Shown piece by piece: positions 17,263-25,959 of a DNA stretch of 64,000 bases. Source of the stretch: Streptomyces calvus (GTDB lineage Bacteria > Actinomycetota > Actinomycetes > Streptomycetales > Streptomycetaceae). The notes beneath the pieces were generated by a model. It had not been told where the DNA came from. It made no database searches and saw only the letters and a list, made by a program, of their open reading frames with translations. Made by a program: the position numbers and the translations under genes. The stretch spans positions 1 through 64,000 of the forward strand of contig NZ_VCNP01000029.1 in assembly GCF_006782915.1 (NCBI RefSeq), given 5' to 3'. Within the stretch, counting starts at the first letter, position 1, and every line of letters starts with the position of its first letter.

Positions 17263-18339
17263 GTGAGACGCATCGTGGGAATCGTCCTCGCGGTCCTGTT
17301 GATCGGTGGCGTGGCGGCCGCCGTCGTCGCGGGCCGGGACAGCGAGGAGACGGGCACGGCAACGAAGACCGTGCGCATGGTCATCGGATCGGAGAAGGCC
17401 GCGTTCTTCGCCGATCCGGACGTGGTGGAGGCCCTGGCCGCCCAGGGCTACACCGTCGAGGCCGAGACCTCCGGGTCCTGGGCCATGGAAGGGCTGGACC
17501 TCTACGGGTACGACCTGGCGTTCCCGTCCAGCCGGGCGCCCGCCGCCGAACTGGCCCAGAAGCACGGAGTGCGCGGGATCCTGCCGCGCCCCTTCTACTC
17601 TCCGCTCGTCGTCGTCTCCCGCCGTGGCGCCGCCGAGGTGCTCGCCGCGAACGGGCTGGCCACGCCCGTCGGCAGGACCCCGGGCACGCTGAAGATGGAC
17701 GCCTACCTCGACGCGGCCCGGCGCGAACGCACCTGGCAGCAGCTCAAGGGCTCCGAGCGGTACGGCGAGCTGACCGGCACCCTGTTCATCTCCAGCACCG
17801 ACCCGCAGACGTCCAACTCCGGCGCCCTCTACCTGGCCGCCGCCTCCTACGTCGCCAACGGCGGCAAGGTGGTCGCGAGCGACGCCGAGGTGGAGCGCAC
17901 CGCCCCGCTGATGCGCACGCTGGTCAGCGTCCAGGGCGCCCAGCAGTCCAGCACCGACGCCGCGTTCCGGGACTTCGTCAGCGGGGCCGGCAACCCGCTC
18001 GTCCTCGTCTACGAGTCGCAGGTCGCCGCGCTCCTCGACGAGCAGCAGAACGCCGACGACCTCGTCGTCCTCTACCCGGACACCACGGTCAACAGCGACC
18101 ACACCGTCGTCCCGCTCACCGACGACGGCCGGAAACTCGCCGAACTCCTGGGCAGCGACCCGACCTTGCGGAAGCTGGCCGTCCGGCACGGTTTCCGGCC
18201 GCAGGGCGCCATCACTGAGTTCACGGCGGCCACGGTGGGCCGCACCGCCTACCTCAAGCAGCAACTGACCGGCGTCCGCCAGGCGCCCGTGCCCACCTCC
18301 GCGGTGCTGCGCGAACTGGCGCGACGGGCGCGCGGATAA
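17263..18339 (+). CDS. Membrane-anchored periplasmic-binding-like protein
   Basis: Encodes 358 aa. An N-terminal anchor or uncleaved signal (RRIVGIVLAVLLIGGVAAAVVA) leads into a type II solute-binding fold: VRMVIGSEKAAFF, GYDLAFPSS, and STDPQTSNSGALYLAAASY, as in PstS/ModA-like proteins. It lacks a lipobox cysteine. In this operon it probably presents a ligand or substrate to the VWA proteins rather than serving a transporter, since no ABC genes are adjacent. The GTG at 17263 begins right before the anchor, with GGCGGGA upstream. Confidence 0.75.
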   Translation: MRRIVGIVLAVLLIGGVAAAVVAGRDSEETGTATKTVRMVIGSEKAAFFADPDVVEALAAQGYTVEAETSGSWAMEGLDLYGYDLAFPSSRAPAAELAQKHGVRGILPRPFYSPLVVVSRRGAAEVLAANGLATPVGRTPGTLKMDAYLDAARRERTWQQLKGSERYGELTGTLFISSTDPQTSNSGALYLAAASYVANGGKVVASDAEVERTAPLMRTLVSVQGAQQSSTDAAFRDFVSGAGNPLVLVYESQVAALLDEQQNADDLVVLYPDTTVNSDHTVVPLTDDGRKLAELLGSDPTLRKLAVRHGFRPQGAITEFTAATVGRTAYLKQQLTGVRQAPVPTSAVLRELARRARG

Positions 18340-18354
18340 AGGGGGGACCCGCAA

Positions 18355-18654
18355 GTGAGCAGCACCGACAGAGACGTCACCCTCACACCGCCCGAGCCCG
18401 TGGCCCCCGTGCCGCGGGAGCGGGCCGGCGGACTCGTGCCGGTCGACGGGGCGGTCCGCGCCGGCCTGGCCGCCAGGGCCGCCGCCTACGTCGAAGGGCC
18501 GGCCGCGCCGGACGCCCGCTCGCCCGAGTTCGCCGGGAAGGTCGGCGACATCACCGCGCTCGGCGCCGGCGGGATGCGCCCCGCGACCGCGCAGTCCCAC
18601 CGCATGCCGGACCGCGGCCGGGCGCAGGACGCGCCGGAAGGGGGCCTCGCATGA
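18355..18654 (+). pseudogene. Truncated TelA (toxic anion resistance) remnant
   Basis: Encodes 99 aa. Residues 25-85 (VPVDGAVRAGLAARAAAYVEG... SPEFAGKVGDITALGAGGMR...QSHRMPDR) look like the N-terminal portion of TelA-family proteins, which normally run to about 350-400 aa. The rest is missing: after MPDRGRAQDA the frame ends and the next gene starts with a 4-bp overlap. A deletion fused to a new end is the simplest reading. GTG at 18355 has GGGGGGA upstream, so it may still be translated. The TelA assignment is from memory of the motif. Confidence 0.6.
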
Positions 18655-20213
18655 GACGGCCGTCACCCGCGGCGGCGCGCCGGCACCTGGCCGTCCTGCT
18701 CGCCGCCGGCGCCCTGCTCACCGCCTGCACATCCGGAGCCGAGCCGCGTGAGGACACCGACCCGCACACCGCCGAACCCGGCACCCTGCGGGTCCTGGCG
18801 TCCAGCGAACTCAGCGACATGACCCCGGTGTTCGAGCGGATCGAGAAGGACACCGGCGTCACCCTGCGGCCCACCTACATCGGCACCCTCGACGCCGTGG
18901 ACATCCTGGCCACCGGCAAGGCCGACGGCCGGTACGACGCCGTGTGGCTGTCCTCCAACGACTACCTGCGGCTGCGCCCGGCCGCCGCGGACAAGGTGGT
19001 CTCCGAGACGCCCGTGATGTCCAGCCCGGTGGCCATCGGCGTGAAGACGGCGACGGTGGAACGGCTCGGCTGGAAACCCGAGGAGGTCACCTGGTCCGCG
19101 GTCGAGAAGGCCGTACGGGACGGGCGGCTCACCTACGGCATGACCGACCCGGCCCGCTCCAACTCCGGTTTCTCCACGCTGGTCGCGGTCGCCTCCGCGC
19201 TGTCCGGCGCGCAGTCCGCGCTCACCGACGCGGACGTGGCGAAGGCCGGGCCGCGGATGGAGGAGTTCTTCCGCGGGCAGCGGCTGACGTCGGGCTCCTC
19301 GGGCTGGCTCGCGAGCGCGTTCGCCCGGCGCGGCGACGTGGACGCGCTGCTCAACTACGAATCCGTGCTCGAAGGGTTCAAGAACCTGACGGTGATCCGC
19401 CCGAAGGACGGCGTCGTCACCGCCGACTATCCGCTCTCCTCCCTCGCCGCGACCGGCCCGGCCACCCGCGAGGACGTGCGCCGGGTCGCCGAGGCGCTGC
19501 GCACGGACGCCGTGCAGCGGCTGATCACCGAGCACACGCACCGCCGCCCGGTCGTCGCCTCGGTGCCGCCCGCCGCCGGCCTCGACCCGTCCCGGCGGCG
19601 CGAACTGCCCTTCCCGGGCAGCCGGTCGGTCGCCGACGGCCTGCTCGACGCGTACGAGAACGAACTGCGCCGGCCCTCCCGGACCGTGTACGTCCTCGAC
19701 ACCTCCGGCTCCATGGAGGGCGAGCGCCTCAGCCGGCTGAAGCAGGCCCTCACCAGGCTGACCAGCGACTTCCGGGACCGCGAAGAGGTCACCCTGATGC
19801 CGTTCGGCTCGGCGGTGAAGAGCGTGCGCACCCACGTGGTGCGGCCCGAGGACCCGGAGACGGGACTGTCCGCGATCCGCGCCGACACCGCGCGGCTGAG
19901 GGCCGAGGGCGAGACCGCGATCTACACGTCGCTGCGCACCGCGTACGACCATCTCGGCGGCGACCGGGACACGTTCACGTCGATCGTGCTGATGACGGAC
20001 GGCGAGAACACCGCCGGCGACGACGCCGACGGTTTCGCCTCCTTCCACCGGGGCCTGACCGGCGAACGGCGGGACATCCCCGTCTTCCCGATCCTGTTCG
20101 GCGACTCCGACCGCACGGAACTGGAGCACATCGCGGAACTGACCGGTGGCCGGCTCTTCGACGGGCGGGGCTCGCTCGACGGCGCCTTCGAGGAGATCCG
20201 CGGCTACCAGTAG
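18651..20213 (+). CDS. Lipoprotein: solute-binding domain fused to VWA domain
   Basis: Encodes 520 aa. A lipobox LLTAC puts the modified cysteine at residue 26, so it is tethered outside the membrane. Residues ~40-310 form a type II binding-protein fold (LRVLASSELSDM, YDAVWLSSNDYLRL, MTDPARSNSGFSTLVAV). Residues ~340-515 are a VWA domain with DTSGS at 350-354, Thr in EGETAIYTS and Asp in LMTDGEN. This outside VWA can pair with the cytosolic MoxR-VWA system. It overlaps the preceding frame by 4 bp and is the last large gene of the operon. Confidence 0.85.
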   Translation: MRRPSPAAARRHLAVLLAAGALLTACTSGAEPREDTDPHTAEPGTLRVLASSELSDMTPVFERIEKDTGVTLRPTYIGTLDAVDILATGKADGRYDAVWLSSNDYLRLRPAAADKVVSETPVMSSPVAIGVKTATVERLGWKPEEVTWSAVEKAVRDGRLTYGMTDPARSNSGFSTLVAVASALSGAQSALTDADVAKAGPRMEEFFRGQRLTSGSSGWLASAFARRGDVDALLNYESVLEGFKNLTVIRPKDGVVTADYPLSSLAATGPATREDVRRVAEALRTDAVQRLITEHTHRRPVVASVPPAAGLDPSRRRELPFPGSRSVADGLLDAYENELRRPSRTVYVLDTSGSMEGERLSRLKQALTRLTSDFRDREEVTLMPFGSAVKSVRTHVVRPEDPETGLSAIRADTARLRAEGETAIYTSLRTAYDHLGGDRDTFTSIVLMTDGENTAGDDADGFASFHRGLTGERRDIPVFPILFGDSDRTELEHIAELTGGRLFDGRGSLDGAFEEIRGYQ

Positions 20214-20222
20214 GGCGACGGC

Positions 20223-20444
20223 GTGGCTCCGGCACCTCCCCCCGGACGCCACCTCGTCCGCCACCTCGTCCGCCGGCTCGGCCTCCTGCGGGCGGAAGCC
20301 GAACGGCTCGCCGGGACGCTGCGCGAGGCGGAAGCCGAACGGCTCGCCGGGACGCCGCGCGAGGCGGAGGCCCGCCGGCAGGAGTCGCACACCCGCTACC
20401 TGGAGGACCGGGACCCGGCCGCGGGCGGCCTCGGCGACGCCTGA
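20223..20444 (+). CDS. Small repeat-containing protein, uncertain
   Basis: Would encode 73 aa, basic, containing two exact-like copies of a 12-residue helix AEAERLAGTLRE and a third partial one (36-bp DNA repeats at 20292-20363). The GTG start has only a weak AGGGCGA. It follows the VWA lipoprotein by 9 bp on the same strand, so it may be the last gene of that operon. Codon use fits. No family is recognised. Confidence 0.45.
   Translation: MAPAPPPGRHLVRHLVRRLGLLRAEAERLAGTLREAEAERLAGTPREAEARRQESHTRYLEDRDPAAGGLGDA
20292..20363 (+). repeat. 36-bp tandem repeat, two copies
   Basis: Units begin at 20292 and 20328 and differ by one base; a partial third unit starts at 20364. In frame they encode a 12-residue charged helix repeat. 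Confidence 0.85.
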
Positions 20445-20473
20445 CCCGCGCCCCGCACGGCGCCGCGGGTCAG
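20441..20473. terminator. Hairpin between convergent genes
   Basis: Arms 20441-20450 (CTGACCCGCG) and 20464-20473 pair perfectly around a 13-nt GC-rich loop. It includes the stop codons of both flanking genes. Confidence 0.6.
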
Positions 20474-21603
20474 TACGGCTGGACCAGGACCTGGGCGGCG
20501 CCCGGCACGCCGACCTTCAGCAGCTCGTCCTCCTCGGGCGTCGTCTCCCCGCCCGTCTCCTGCTTCAGCACCGCCCGCGACAGGGCCTGCACCCACAGCG
20601 CGCGGGGCCGGCGCCGCTCCTCCCACGCCGCGAGCGCCGCCGGCACACCGTCGTACGCGTCCAGCGACTCGGCGAGCACGATCGCGTCCTCGACGGCCAT
20701 CGCCGCGCCCTGCGCCAGCTGCGGGGCGCTCGCGTGGGCGGCGTCACCGGCCAGCGCCACCCGGCCCACGTGCCACGGCGCGTCCACCGTCACCTGAGAG
20801 ATCCTGGAGTAGACGACGGCCGCGGGGTCGGTGGCGGAGGCGAGCGCCTCGGCGATCGGCCCGGAGAACATCGTCAGCCGCCCGGCGAGCTGTTCGTGGG
20901 CGCGCTCCGGGTCCGGCCGGAAGTCCGGGTCCTCCGCGAACACCGCGCCCAGGTACATCGAGTCGGGGGTGATCGGCGTGAGCAGCGCCTTCGCCTCGTG
21001 CCCGGCGGTCGCCATCACCACGCCCCGCACCTCGGGCAGCCGCGGCAGCGTGACCCGCCAGTTGGCGAAGCCGGTGTACTCGGGCGTGAACCGGTCGCCG
21101 TAGAGGCGGCTGCGCAGCGGGGAGCCGATGCCGTCGAAGCCGACCACGAGGTCCCAGCGGCCGGACGAGCCGTCCGAGAGCGTGACGTCGACGCCCGCGC
21201 CGTCGTCGGTGAGGTCCGTGACGGTGGCGGAGAAGCGGATCTTCGCGCCGGCCGCGGCCGCGGCGGCACCGAGGACGCGTGCGAGCGCGGGCCGCGGGAT
21301 GCCGTTGGTCGCGGGGGCGTCGCCCATGCGGGGCTGCGGGATGCGGGCCAGGGTGTTGCCGGCCGGGTCGGCGATGGTGAGGACCTCCCATGCGAACCCG
21401 GCGGCGAGGCAGTCGTCGAGCACGCCGATCTCCCGCATGACGTGCAGCGCGTTGGAGGGCTGGATGATGCCCACGCCCAGCGCCTCCAGTTCCCCGCGCA
21501 GCTCGGCCACCTCCACGGTGTGGCCGCGCCGGGCCAGCGCCGTGGCGAGGGTGAGTCCGCCGATGCCGCCGCCGTGGACGAGTACGCGCAGTCGTGAGGC
21601 CAT
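20470..21603 (-). CDS. FAD-dependent aromatic-type monooxygenase
   Basis: Encodes 377 aa. The N-terminal Rossmann motif GGGIGGLTLATALARRGH binds FAD, and the second FAD motif VALAGDAAHASAPQLAQGAAMAVEDA is at about residues 280-305. This is the PHBH-like flavin hydroxylase class, using NAD(P)H and oxygen on an aromatic or similar ring. It lies 42 bp downstream of cvnD on the same strand, so it may belong to the conservon operon. In Streptomyces, conservons often end with a cytochrome P450, and an oxygenase here fits that pattern. The substrate is unknown. Confidence 0.85.
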   Translation of the reverse strand: MASRLRVLVHGGGIGGLTLATALARRGHTVEVAELRGELEALGVGIIQPSNALHVMREIGVLDDCLAAGFAWEVLTIADPAGNTLARIPQPRMGDAPATNGIPRPALARVLGAAAAAAGAKIRFSATVTDLTDDGAGVDVTLSDGSSGRWDLVVGFDGIGSPLRSRLYGDRFTPEYTGFANWRVTLPRLPEVRGVVMATAGHEAKALLTPITPDSMYLGAVFAEDPDFRPDPERAHEQLAGRLTMFSGPIAEALASATDPAAVVYSRISQVTVDAPWHVGRVALAGDAAHASAPQLAQGAAMAVEDAIVLAESLDAYDGVPAALAAWEERRRPRALWVQALSRAVLKQETGGETTPEEDELLKVGVPGAAQVLVQPY

Positions 21604-21645
21604 GTCGGTGTCTCCGGGAGAGAGTCGGGAAGAGGTGCGTGCGGG

Positions 21646-22215
21646 TCAGGCGGCCGGCGCGTTCAGGCGGTCCAGGTGGTCGACCAGGGCGAGCAGCGTC
21701 TCCTTGCCGTAGGAGCGCTCGCGGACGTCACCGATCAGCAGCGGCACGTACGGGTCGAGGTCGAGGGCCGCCCTGATCTCGTCGGCGGTGCGGGTGTTGC
21801 GGCCGTGGAAGCAGTTGATGGCCACCACGAACGGTATGCGCCGGCTCTCGAAGAAGTCGATGGAGGCGAAACTGCTGTCCAGGCGCCGGGTGTCGGCGAT
21901 GACCACACCGCCGAGCGCACCATGGACCAGGTCGTTCCACATGAACCAGAAACGTTCCTGTCCCGGTGTGCCGAAGAGGTACACGACCAGGTCCGAGTTG
22001 ATCGTGATGCGTCCGAAGTCCAGCGCGACGGTGGTGGTTTCCTTCTCACCGACGCCGGCGAGATCGTCCACGCCGACACTGGCCCGCGTCATGTACTCCT
22101 CGGTGTGCAGCGGCGCGACCTCGCTGACCGCGCCCACCAGAGTGGTCTTGCCGACGCCGAAACCGCCCGCGACGAGGATCTTGAGGGCGGCGGGCGCCGC
22201 CTGACTGGTGTTCAT
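21646..22215 (-). CDS. cvnD: Conservon GTPase CvnD
   Basis: Encodes 189 aa. It is a small Ras-like GTPase of the Streptomyces conservon class: P-loop AGGFGVGKTT, LFGTPGQERFWFMWNDL (switch II), and AINCFHGR in the guanine-recognition position. Known conservon complexes join a kinase-like CvnA, roadblock CvnB, DUF742 CvnC and CvnD at the membrane, resembling a eukaryotic GPCR switch. It is the fourth gene of the operon, 5 bp after cvnC. Confidence 0.93.
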   Translation of the reverse strand: MNTSQAAPAALKILVAGGFGVGKTTLVGAVSEVAPLHTEEYMTRASVGVDDLAGVGEKETTTVALDFGRITINSDLVVYLFGTPGQERFWFMWNDLVHGALGGVVIADTRRLDSSFASIDFFESRRIPFVVAINCFHGRNTRTADEIRAALDLDPYVPLLIGDVRERSYGKETLLALVDHLDRLNAPAA

Positions 22216-22220
22216 GGTTC

Positions 22221-22694
22221 CTACAGTCTCCGGAGTCCGTCACGCACGGCGGCCAGCAGGCTCGGGTCGACGCCGCCCGCGGCCCAGGCCACCGTGATCG
22301 GCGCCCGCGCGGCGAGCAGGCCCTGGCCGACGAGGTCGGCCAGCAGGATCTTCGTCACCGACACGGCGAGGTCGAGGTCGGCGGCGACCTCGGCGACGGC
22401 CGCCGGCCGGCGGCAGCGCTCCAGGATCCGGCGGTGCTCCGGCTGGAGCCTGCCCGGCCGCACCGGCGCCCCGTGCTCGTCGCGCGGGTCCTCCACGGTC
22501 GTGAGCACGGTGATGAGGGTGAGGTCGTCCCGTGCGGGAGCGGTGCGACCCCGCGTGATGGTGTACGGGCGCACCATGCTCTCCGCGCCGTCCTCACCGT
22601 CCTCGCCCGGATCGTCCCAGGCCGGGTCGTCCCGCGCCCACGCCGTGGCGTCCGGTGCCCACGCCGGCTCGTCGTGCTCCCGTCCCGGGTTCAC
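22221..22694 (-). CDS. cvnC: Conservon DUF742 protein CvnC
   Basis: Encodes 157 aa. An acidic, Trp/Asp-rich N-terminal half (WAPDATAWARDDPAWDDPGED) precedes the DUF742 winged-helix-like domain starting at VRPYTITRGR, with EHRRILERCRRPAAVAEVA. GTG at 22694 overlaps the stop of cvnB (GTGA); the longer frame upstream is a shadow. Confidence 0.92.
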   Translation of the reverse strand: MNPGREHDEPAWAPDATAWARDDPAWDDPGEDGEDGAESMVRPYTITRGRTAPARDDLTLITVLTTVEDPRDEHGAPVRPGRLQPEHRRILERCRRPAAVAEVAADLDLAVSVTKILLADLVGQGLLAARAPITVAWAAGGVDPSLLAAVRDGLRRL

Positions 22695-23128
22695 GCTCCG
22701 CTGCCCTGCCCCGTGCCGAAGGCGTCGAAGCCGCTGCGGGCCGGCGTGCCGAGCTTCTGCCCGACCTGCTGCACCAGGTTGTGCATGGCGAGCGACATCA
22801 CCTCCGCGTCGACCTCCTGGGAGGCGACCACCGCCAGGTGGGTGCCCTGTCCGGCCGCGATGATGAAGAGCCACAGGTCGGCGAGTTCGACGATGACCTG
22901 GTGGACCACACCGCCGTCGAAGAGCTGCCCCACACCGCGGGCCAGGCTCTGCTGGCCGGTGCAGATGGCCGCCAGACGCTCGGCGTCCGCGCGGGCGATG
23001 CTCTGCGAATGGCTCACGACCAGGCCGTCGTCGGAGAGCAGGACCGCGTTCCTGGTCTCGGCGACCGAGTCCACGAGGCCGTCCAGCAGCCAGTCCAGGT
23101 CCTGGTGGGTCGCGGTGCTACGTGTCAT
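22691..23128 (-). CDS. cvnB: Conservon roadblock/LC7 protein CvnB
   Basis: Encodes 145 aa of the roadblock/LC7 fold (LDWLLDGLVDSVAETRNAVLLSDDGLVVSHS, GQLFDGGVVHQVIVEL). Such proteins control small GTPases such as CvnD. It overlaps cvnA by 4 bp and cvnC by 4 bp, indicating translational coupling. Confidence 0.93.
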   Translation of the reverse strand: MTRSTATHQDLDWLLDGLVDSVAETRNAVLLSDDGLVVSHSQSIARADAERLAAICTGQQSLARGVGQLFDGGVVHQVIVELADLWLFIIAAGQGTHLAVVASQEVDAEVMSLAMHNLVQQVGQKLGTPARSGFDAFGTGQGSGA

Positions 23129-25959
23129 GGTTCTTCTTCTTTCATCGGGTGGCGAGGAACGCTGGGTCGGGGCGGTGTCGGAGTCCTCCCCTCACGGGCG
23201 GCGCGCGACCGGCGCTGGAACGCGCCGATCGTCGCCCCGGCGCGACGCGGTGCGGGGCGCAGCATCGGATCGTCCTGCCAGCGGGGCGGCCGGGGCTGCG
23301 GGGGTCCGGCCGTGGGGTCGACGCGCAGTTCGTCGACCAGGCTGGCCTGGCGCACCCGCCGCGGCAGCGGGGCCTCGTCACCGGTCAGGGCGGGGGCGCC
23401 GGGGGCTGCGGGTCCGGCCGGGTGGGGCGGGTGGGCGGTGCCGTGGGGGGCTTCGCCGGTGTTCTGGGCGGACGGGGTCGTCCCGTACGGGGTGTCGGTC
23501 GTTTCCGGGGTGTACGCGGCCGGTTGGTACGAGGTTTCGGGGGGCGGCTGGGGCGTTCCGTACGGGGTGTCGGTCGTGCGCGATCCGTACGGGGCTTCGC
23601 CGGTGTCCGGAGCGGACCGGGTCGTCCCGTACGGGGTGTCGGTCGTTTCCGGGGTGTGCGGGGCCGGCTCGTACGGGGTGCCGGGGGTCGGCTGGGGCGT
23701 TCCGTACGGGGTGGGGTGGCCGGTGTCCTGCGCGGGGGCGGGGTCGGTGGGCCAGGGGGTCGGCGCGCGGTGCGGGTCGGAGGGCCGCGAGGCCTCCGGT
23801 TGCCGGGATCCGGCCGGGATCAGCGCCGTGACCTCGGCCATCGCCCGGCCCTGGACCCGTGCGGGCAGCGGCTCCTGCGCGCCGTGCGCGGGAGCGGCCG
23901 GGCCCTGCGCGGGCTCGGGGTCCGGGACGGGCGAGGGCACCGCCACCGGGCCCTGCGGCGGTGCCGGGACGGTGAGTTCGGCGGGGACGAGGACGACCAC
24001 GCGCGTACCGCCGAACGCGGACGGGCGGAACTCCACCCGCAGCCCGTACTGGTGCGTCAGGCGGGCGACCACGTGCAGGCCCAGACGGATGTCGTCGGAG
24101 TGCGCCAGCACGTCGAGCCGGGGCGGACGGGCCATCAGCTCGTTGGCCGCGGCCAGCGCGTCCTCCTCCATGCCGAGGCCACGGTCCTCGATCTCGATGA
24201 CCAGACCGCGGCCCACCTCGGCCGCCCGCACCTCGACCGGGGTCGGCGGACGCGAGAAGGCGAGCCCGTTCTCCACGAGTTCGGCGAGCACGTGCGTGAC
24301 CGGACCGACGGCCCGGGCCGCGAGCCACGGCCCGCCCTCCACGTCCAGCACCACCCGCCGGTAGTCCTGCACCTCACCCTGCGCCGAACGCAGCACGTCC
24401 AGCAGCGCGACCGGCTTGCGCCACCGCCGGTGCGGGGTGCCGCCGGCGAGGATGACCAGGTTCTCCTCGTAGCGCCGCAGCCGGGCGGTGAGGTGGTCGA
24501 GGTCGAAGAGGCCGTCGAGGACCTCGGAGTCCTCGTGCCGGCGCTCCATCTCGTCCAGCTTCTTCAGCTGCTGCCCGATCAACTGCTGCGTGCGGCGGGC
24601 GACGCGCTGCAGCAGCCGCTCGAACCCGCGGTGCTGGTCGGCCTGTTTGACCGCGGCCTGCAGGGCGCTGGTGCGGGCGAGGTTGAGCGCCGCGCCCAGC
24701 CGGGTCAGCTCGTCGTCGGCGCGGCCGACGGCGTCCGGGATGGCCTTCGCCTCGGCCTCGACGTCGATCCGCTCGCCCCGCGCCAGCCGCTCCACGACGT
24801 CGGGCAGCGCCGCCTGCAGCATCTCCGCCTGCTCGTGGAGGCTGCCGATGCGCTGGCGCAGGCTGCGGGTGAGGCGCCACGTCGTCCACATCACGGCGAC
24901 GACGGCGGCGAGGCCGACGAGGGTGGTGAGCACCATCCTGAACAGCAGCGCCATCACACTGTTCTTGCCCTGCTCGCCCACCAGCGCGGTCCGGTGCTCG
25001 AGGAGTTCCTCGAGGTCCGGGGTGAGGTCGTCCATCGCGGCACGCCAGGTGGCGCGGTCGGCGTCCAGGGTGACCCGGCCGCCCGCGTCGGACGCGCCCG
25101 CGGCGAGTACCGCCTCCTCCACGCCGGTCTTGCTCTTCCACGCAGCGCTGCCGGTGATCCGCTGCCACATGGCGCGTTCGTCGGCGGGCAGCCTGGGCGC
25201 GACCTTCACGGCGCCCAGGAACGACTGGGCCTCGACCGCCTCGCGGACCTGCCGCAGCTCCCCGGTGGTCAGCGCGCCCGCGCCCCAGCCGCGGGCCAGC
25301 AGCGCGTCCGAGCGGGAGATCATCTCCTTGGTCCAGAACAGGTCGACCAGCGGCTGGGAGAGCACGGTGATCCGGCCGTTGTCCACCTGGCTGAGCGACG
25401 TGAACAGTTCCAGGTCGACGGCGATCAGGTCGGTGTAGTACCGGTACACCGCCGCCTGCTGGTCCTCGTCACCGCTGTCGACCAGGGAGCGCTGCGCGGG
25501 CAGCCGGTCGATCGCCTCGCGTGCCGCACCGACCGCCTCACGGACCTGGCGGGGTGCGGCCCCGGCCGACGACAGGTCGTCCGACAGGGTCCGGAAGACG
25601 TCCACCGCCTCGTCGGTCTCGGCCCGTTGCCGTGCCAGCGCCTCGGCCGCACCGCTCTGACCGGCGAGCACCTCGGCGCTGAGGCGCCGTTCCTCCTGGA
25701 GGTTGTAGTAGACGATGTTCGACGGGTTTCCGGCCTTCTCGGCCAACAGGCCCTGGTCCGCCTGCCGCTGGAAGTCGAGATAGGTCTGGCCGCTGGTGAC
25801 GGCCCACAGCGCGATCAGTGCGATCCCGGGGACGAAGGCCAGGACGAGGAGTGCCGTCCGCAACGACAGGCTCGTCGAGATGGGCTGTCTTGCACGCGAA
25901 CGCAGGGGAACTCCCTCGGGCGGACCGGCTTCACAACCGGATGGTTTCGATTCGGACAT
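23125..25959 (-). CDS. cvnA: Conservon sensor kinase-like protein CvnA
   Basis: Encodes 944 aa. Transmembrane segments at about residues 33-53 and 335-360 flank an extracellular NIT-type sensor region. Inside follow a HAMP-like linker, a helical dimer region (RVARRTQQLIGQQLKKLDEME) and a histidine-kinase-like ATPase domain with N-box HVLAELVENGLAFS and DRGLGM. A ~300-aa Pro/Thr/Tyr-rich tail contains the PYGT repeat and ends in a basic motif. No classical phosphoacceptor HExxxP is visible, as is usual for CvnA. It is the first gene of cvnABCD. Confidence 0.9.
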   Translation of the reverse strand: MSESKPSGCEAGPPEGVPLRSRARQPISTSLSLRTALLVLAFVPGIALIALWAVTSGQTYLDFQRQADQGLLAEKAGNPSNIVYYNLQEERRLSAEVLAGQSGAAEALARQRAETDEAVDVFRTLSDDLSSAGAAPRQVREAVGAAREAIDRLPAQRSLVDSGDEDQQAAVYRYYTDLIAVDLELFTSLSQVDNGRITVLSQPLVDLFWTKEMISRSDALLARGWGAGALTTGELRQVREAVEAQSFLGAVKVAPRLPADERAMWQRITGSAAWKSKTGVEEAVLAAGASDAGGRVTLDADRATWRAAMDDLTPDLEELLEHRTALVGEQGKNSVMALLFRMVLTTLVGLAAVVAVMWTTWRLTRSLRQRIGSLHEQAEMLQAALPDVVERLARGERIDVEAEAKAIPDAVGRADDELTRLGAALNLARTSALQAAVKQADQHRGFERLLQRVARRTQQLIGQQLKKLDEMERRHEDSEVLDGLFDLDHLTARLRRYEENLVILAGGTPHRRWRKPVALLDVLRSAQGEVQDYRRVVLDVEGGPWLAARAVGPVTHVLAELVENGLAFSRPPTPVEVRAAEVGRGLVIEIEDRGLGMEEDALAAANELMARPPRLDVLAHSDDIRLGLHVVARLTHQYGLRVEFRPSAFGGTRVVVLVPAELTVPAPPQGPVAVPSPVPDPEPAQGPAAPAHGAQEPLPARVQGRAMAEVTALIPAGSRQPEASRPSDPHRAPTPWPTDPAPAQDTGHPTPYGTPQPTPGTPYEPAPHTPETTDTPYGTTRSAPDTGEAPYGSRTTDTPYGTPQPPPETSYQPAAYTPETTDTPYGTTPSAQNTGEAPHGTAHPPHPAGPAAPGAPALTGDEAPLPRRVRQASLVDELRVDPTAGPPQPRPPRWQDDPMLRPAPRRAGATIGAFQRRSRAAREGRTPTPPRPSVPRHPMKEEEP
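23447..23712 (-). repeat. 144-bp internal duplication in the cvnA tail
   Basis: Two near-identical units, starting at 23447 and 23591, repeat every 144 bp (48 codons). Each encodes a segment with TPETTDTPYGTT and TGEAP. It is a tandem duplication within the disordered C-terminal tail. Confidence 0.8.
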
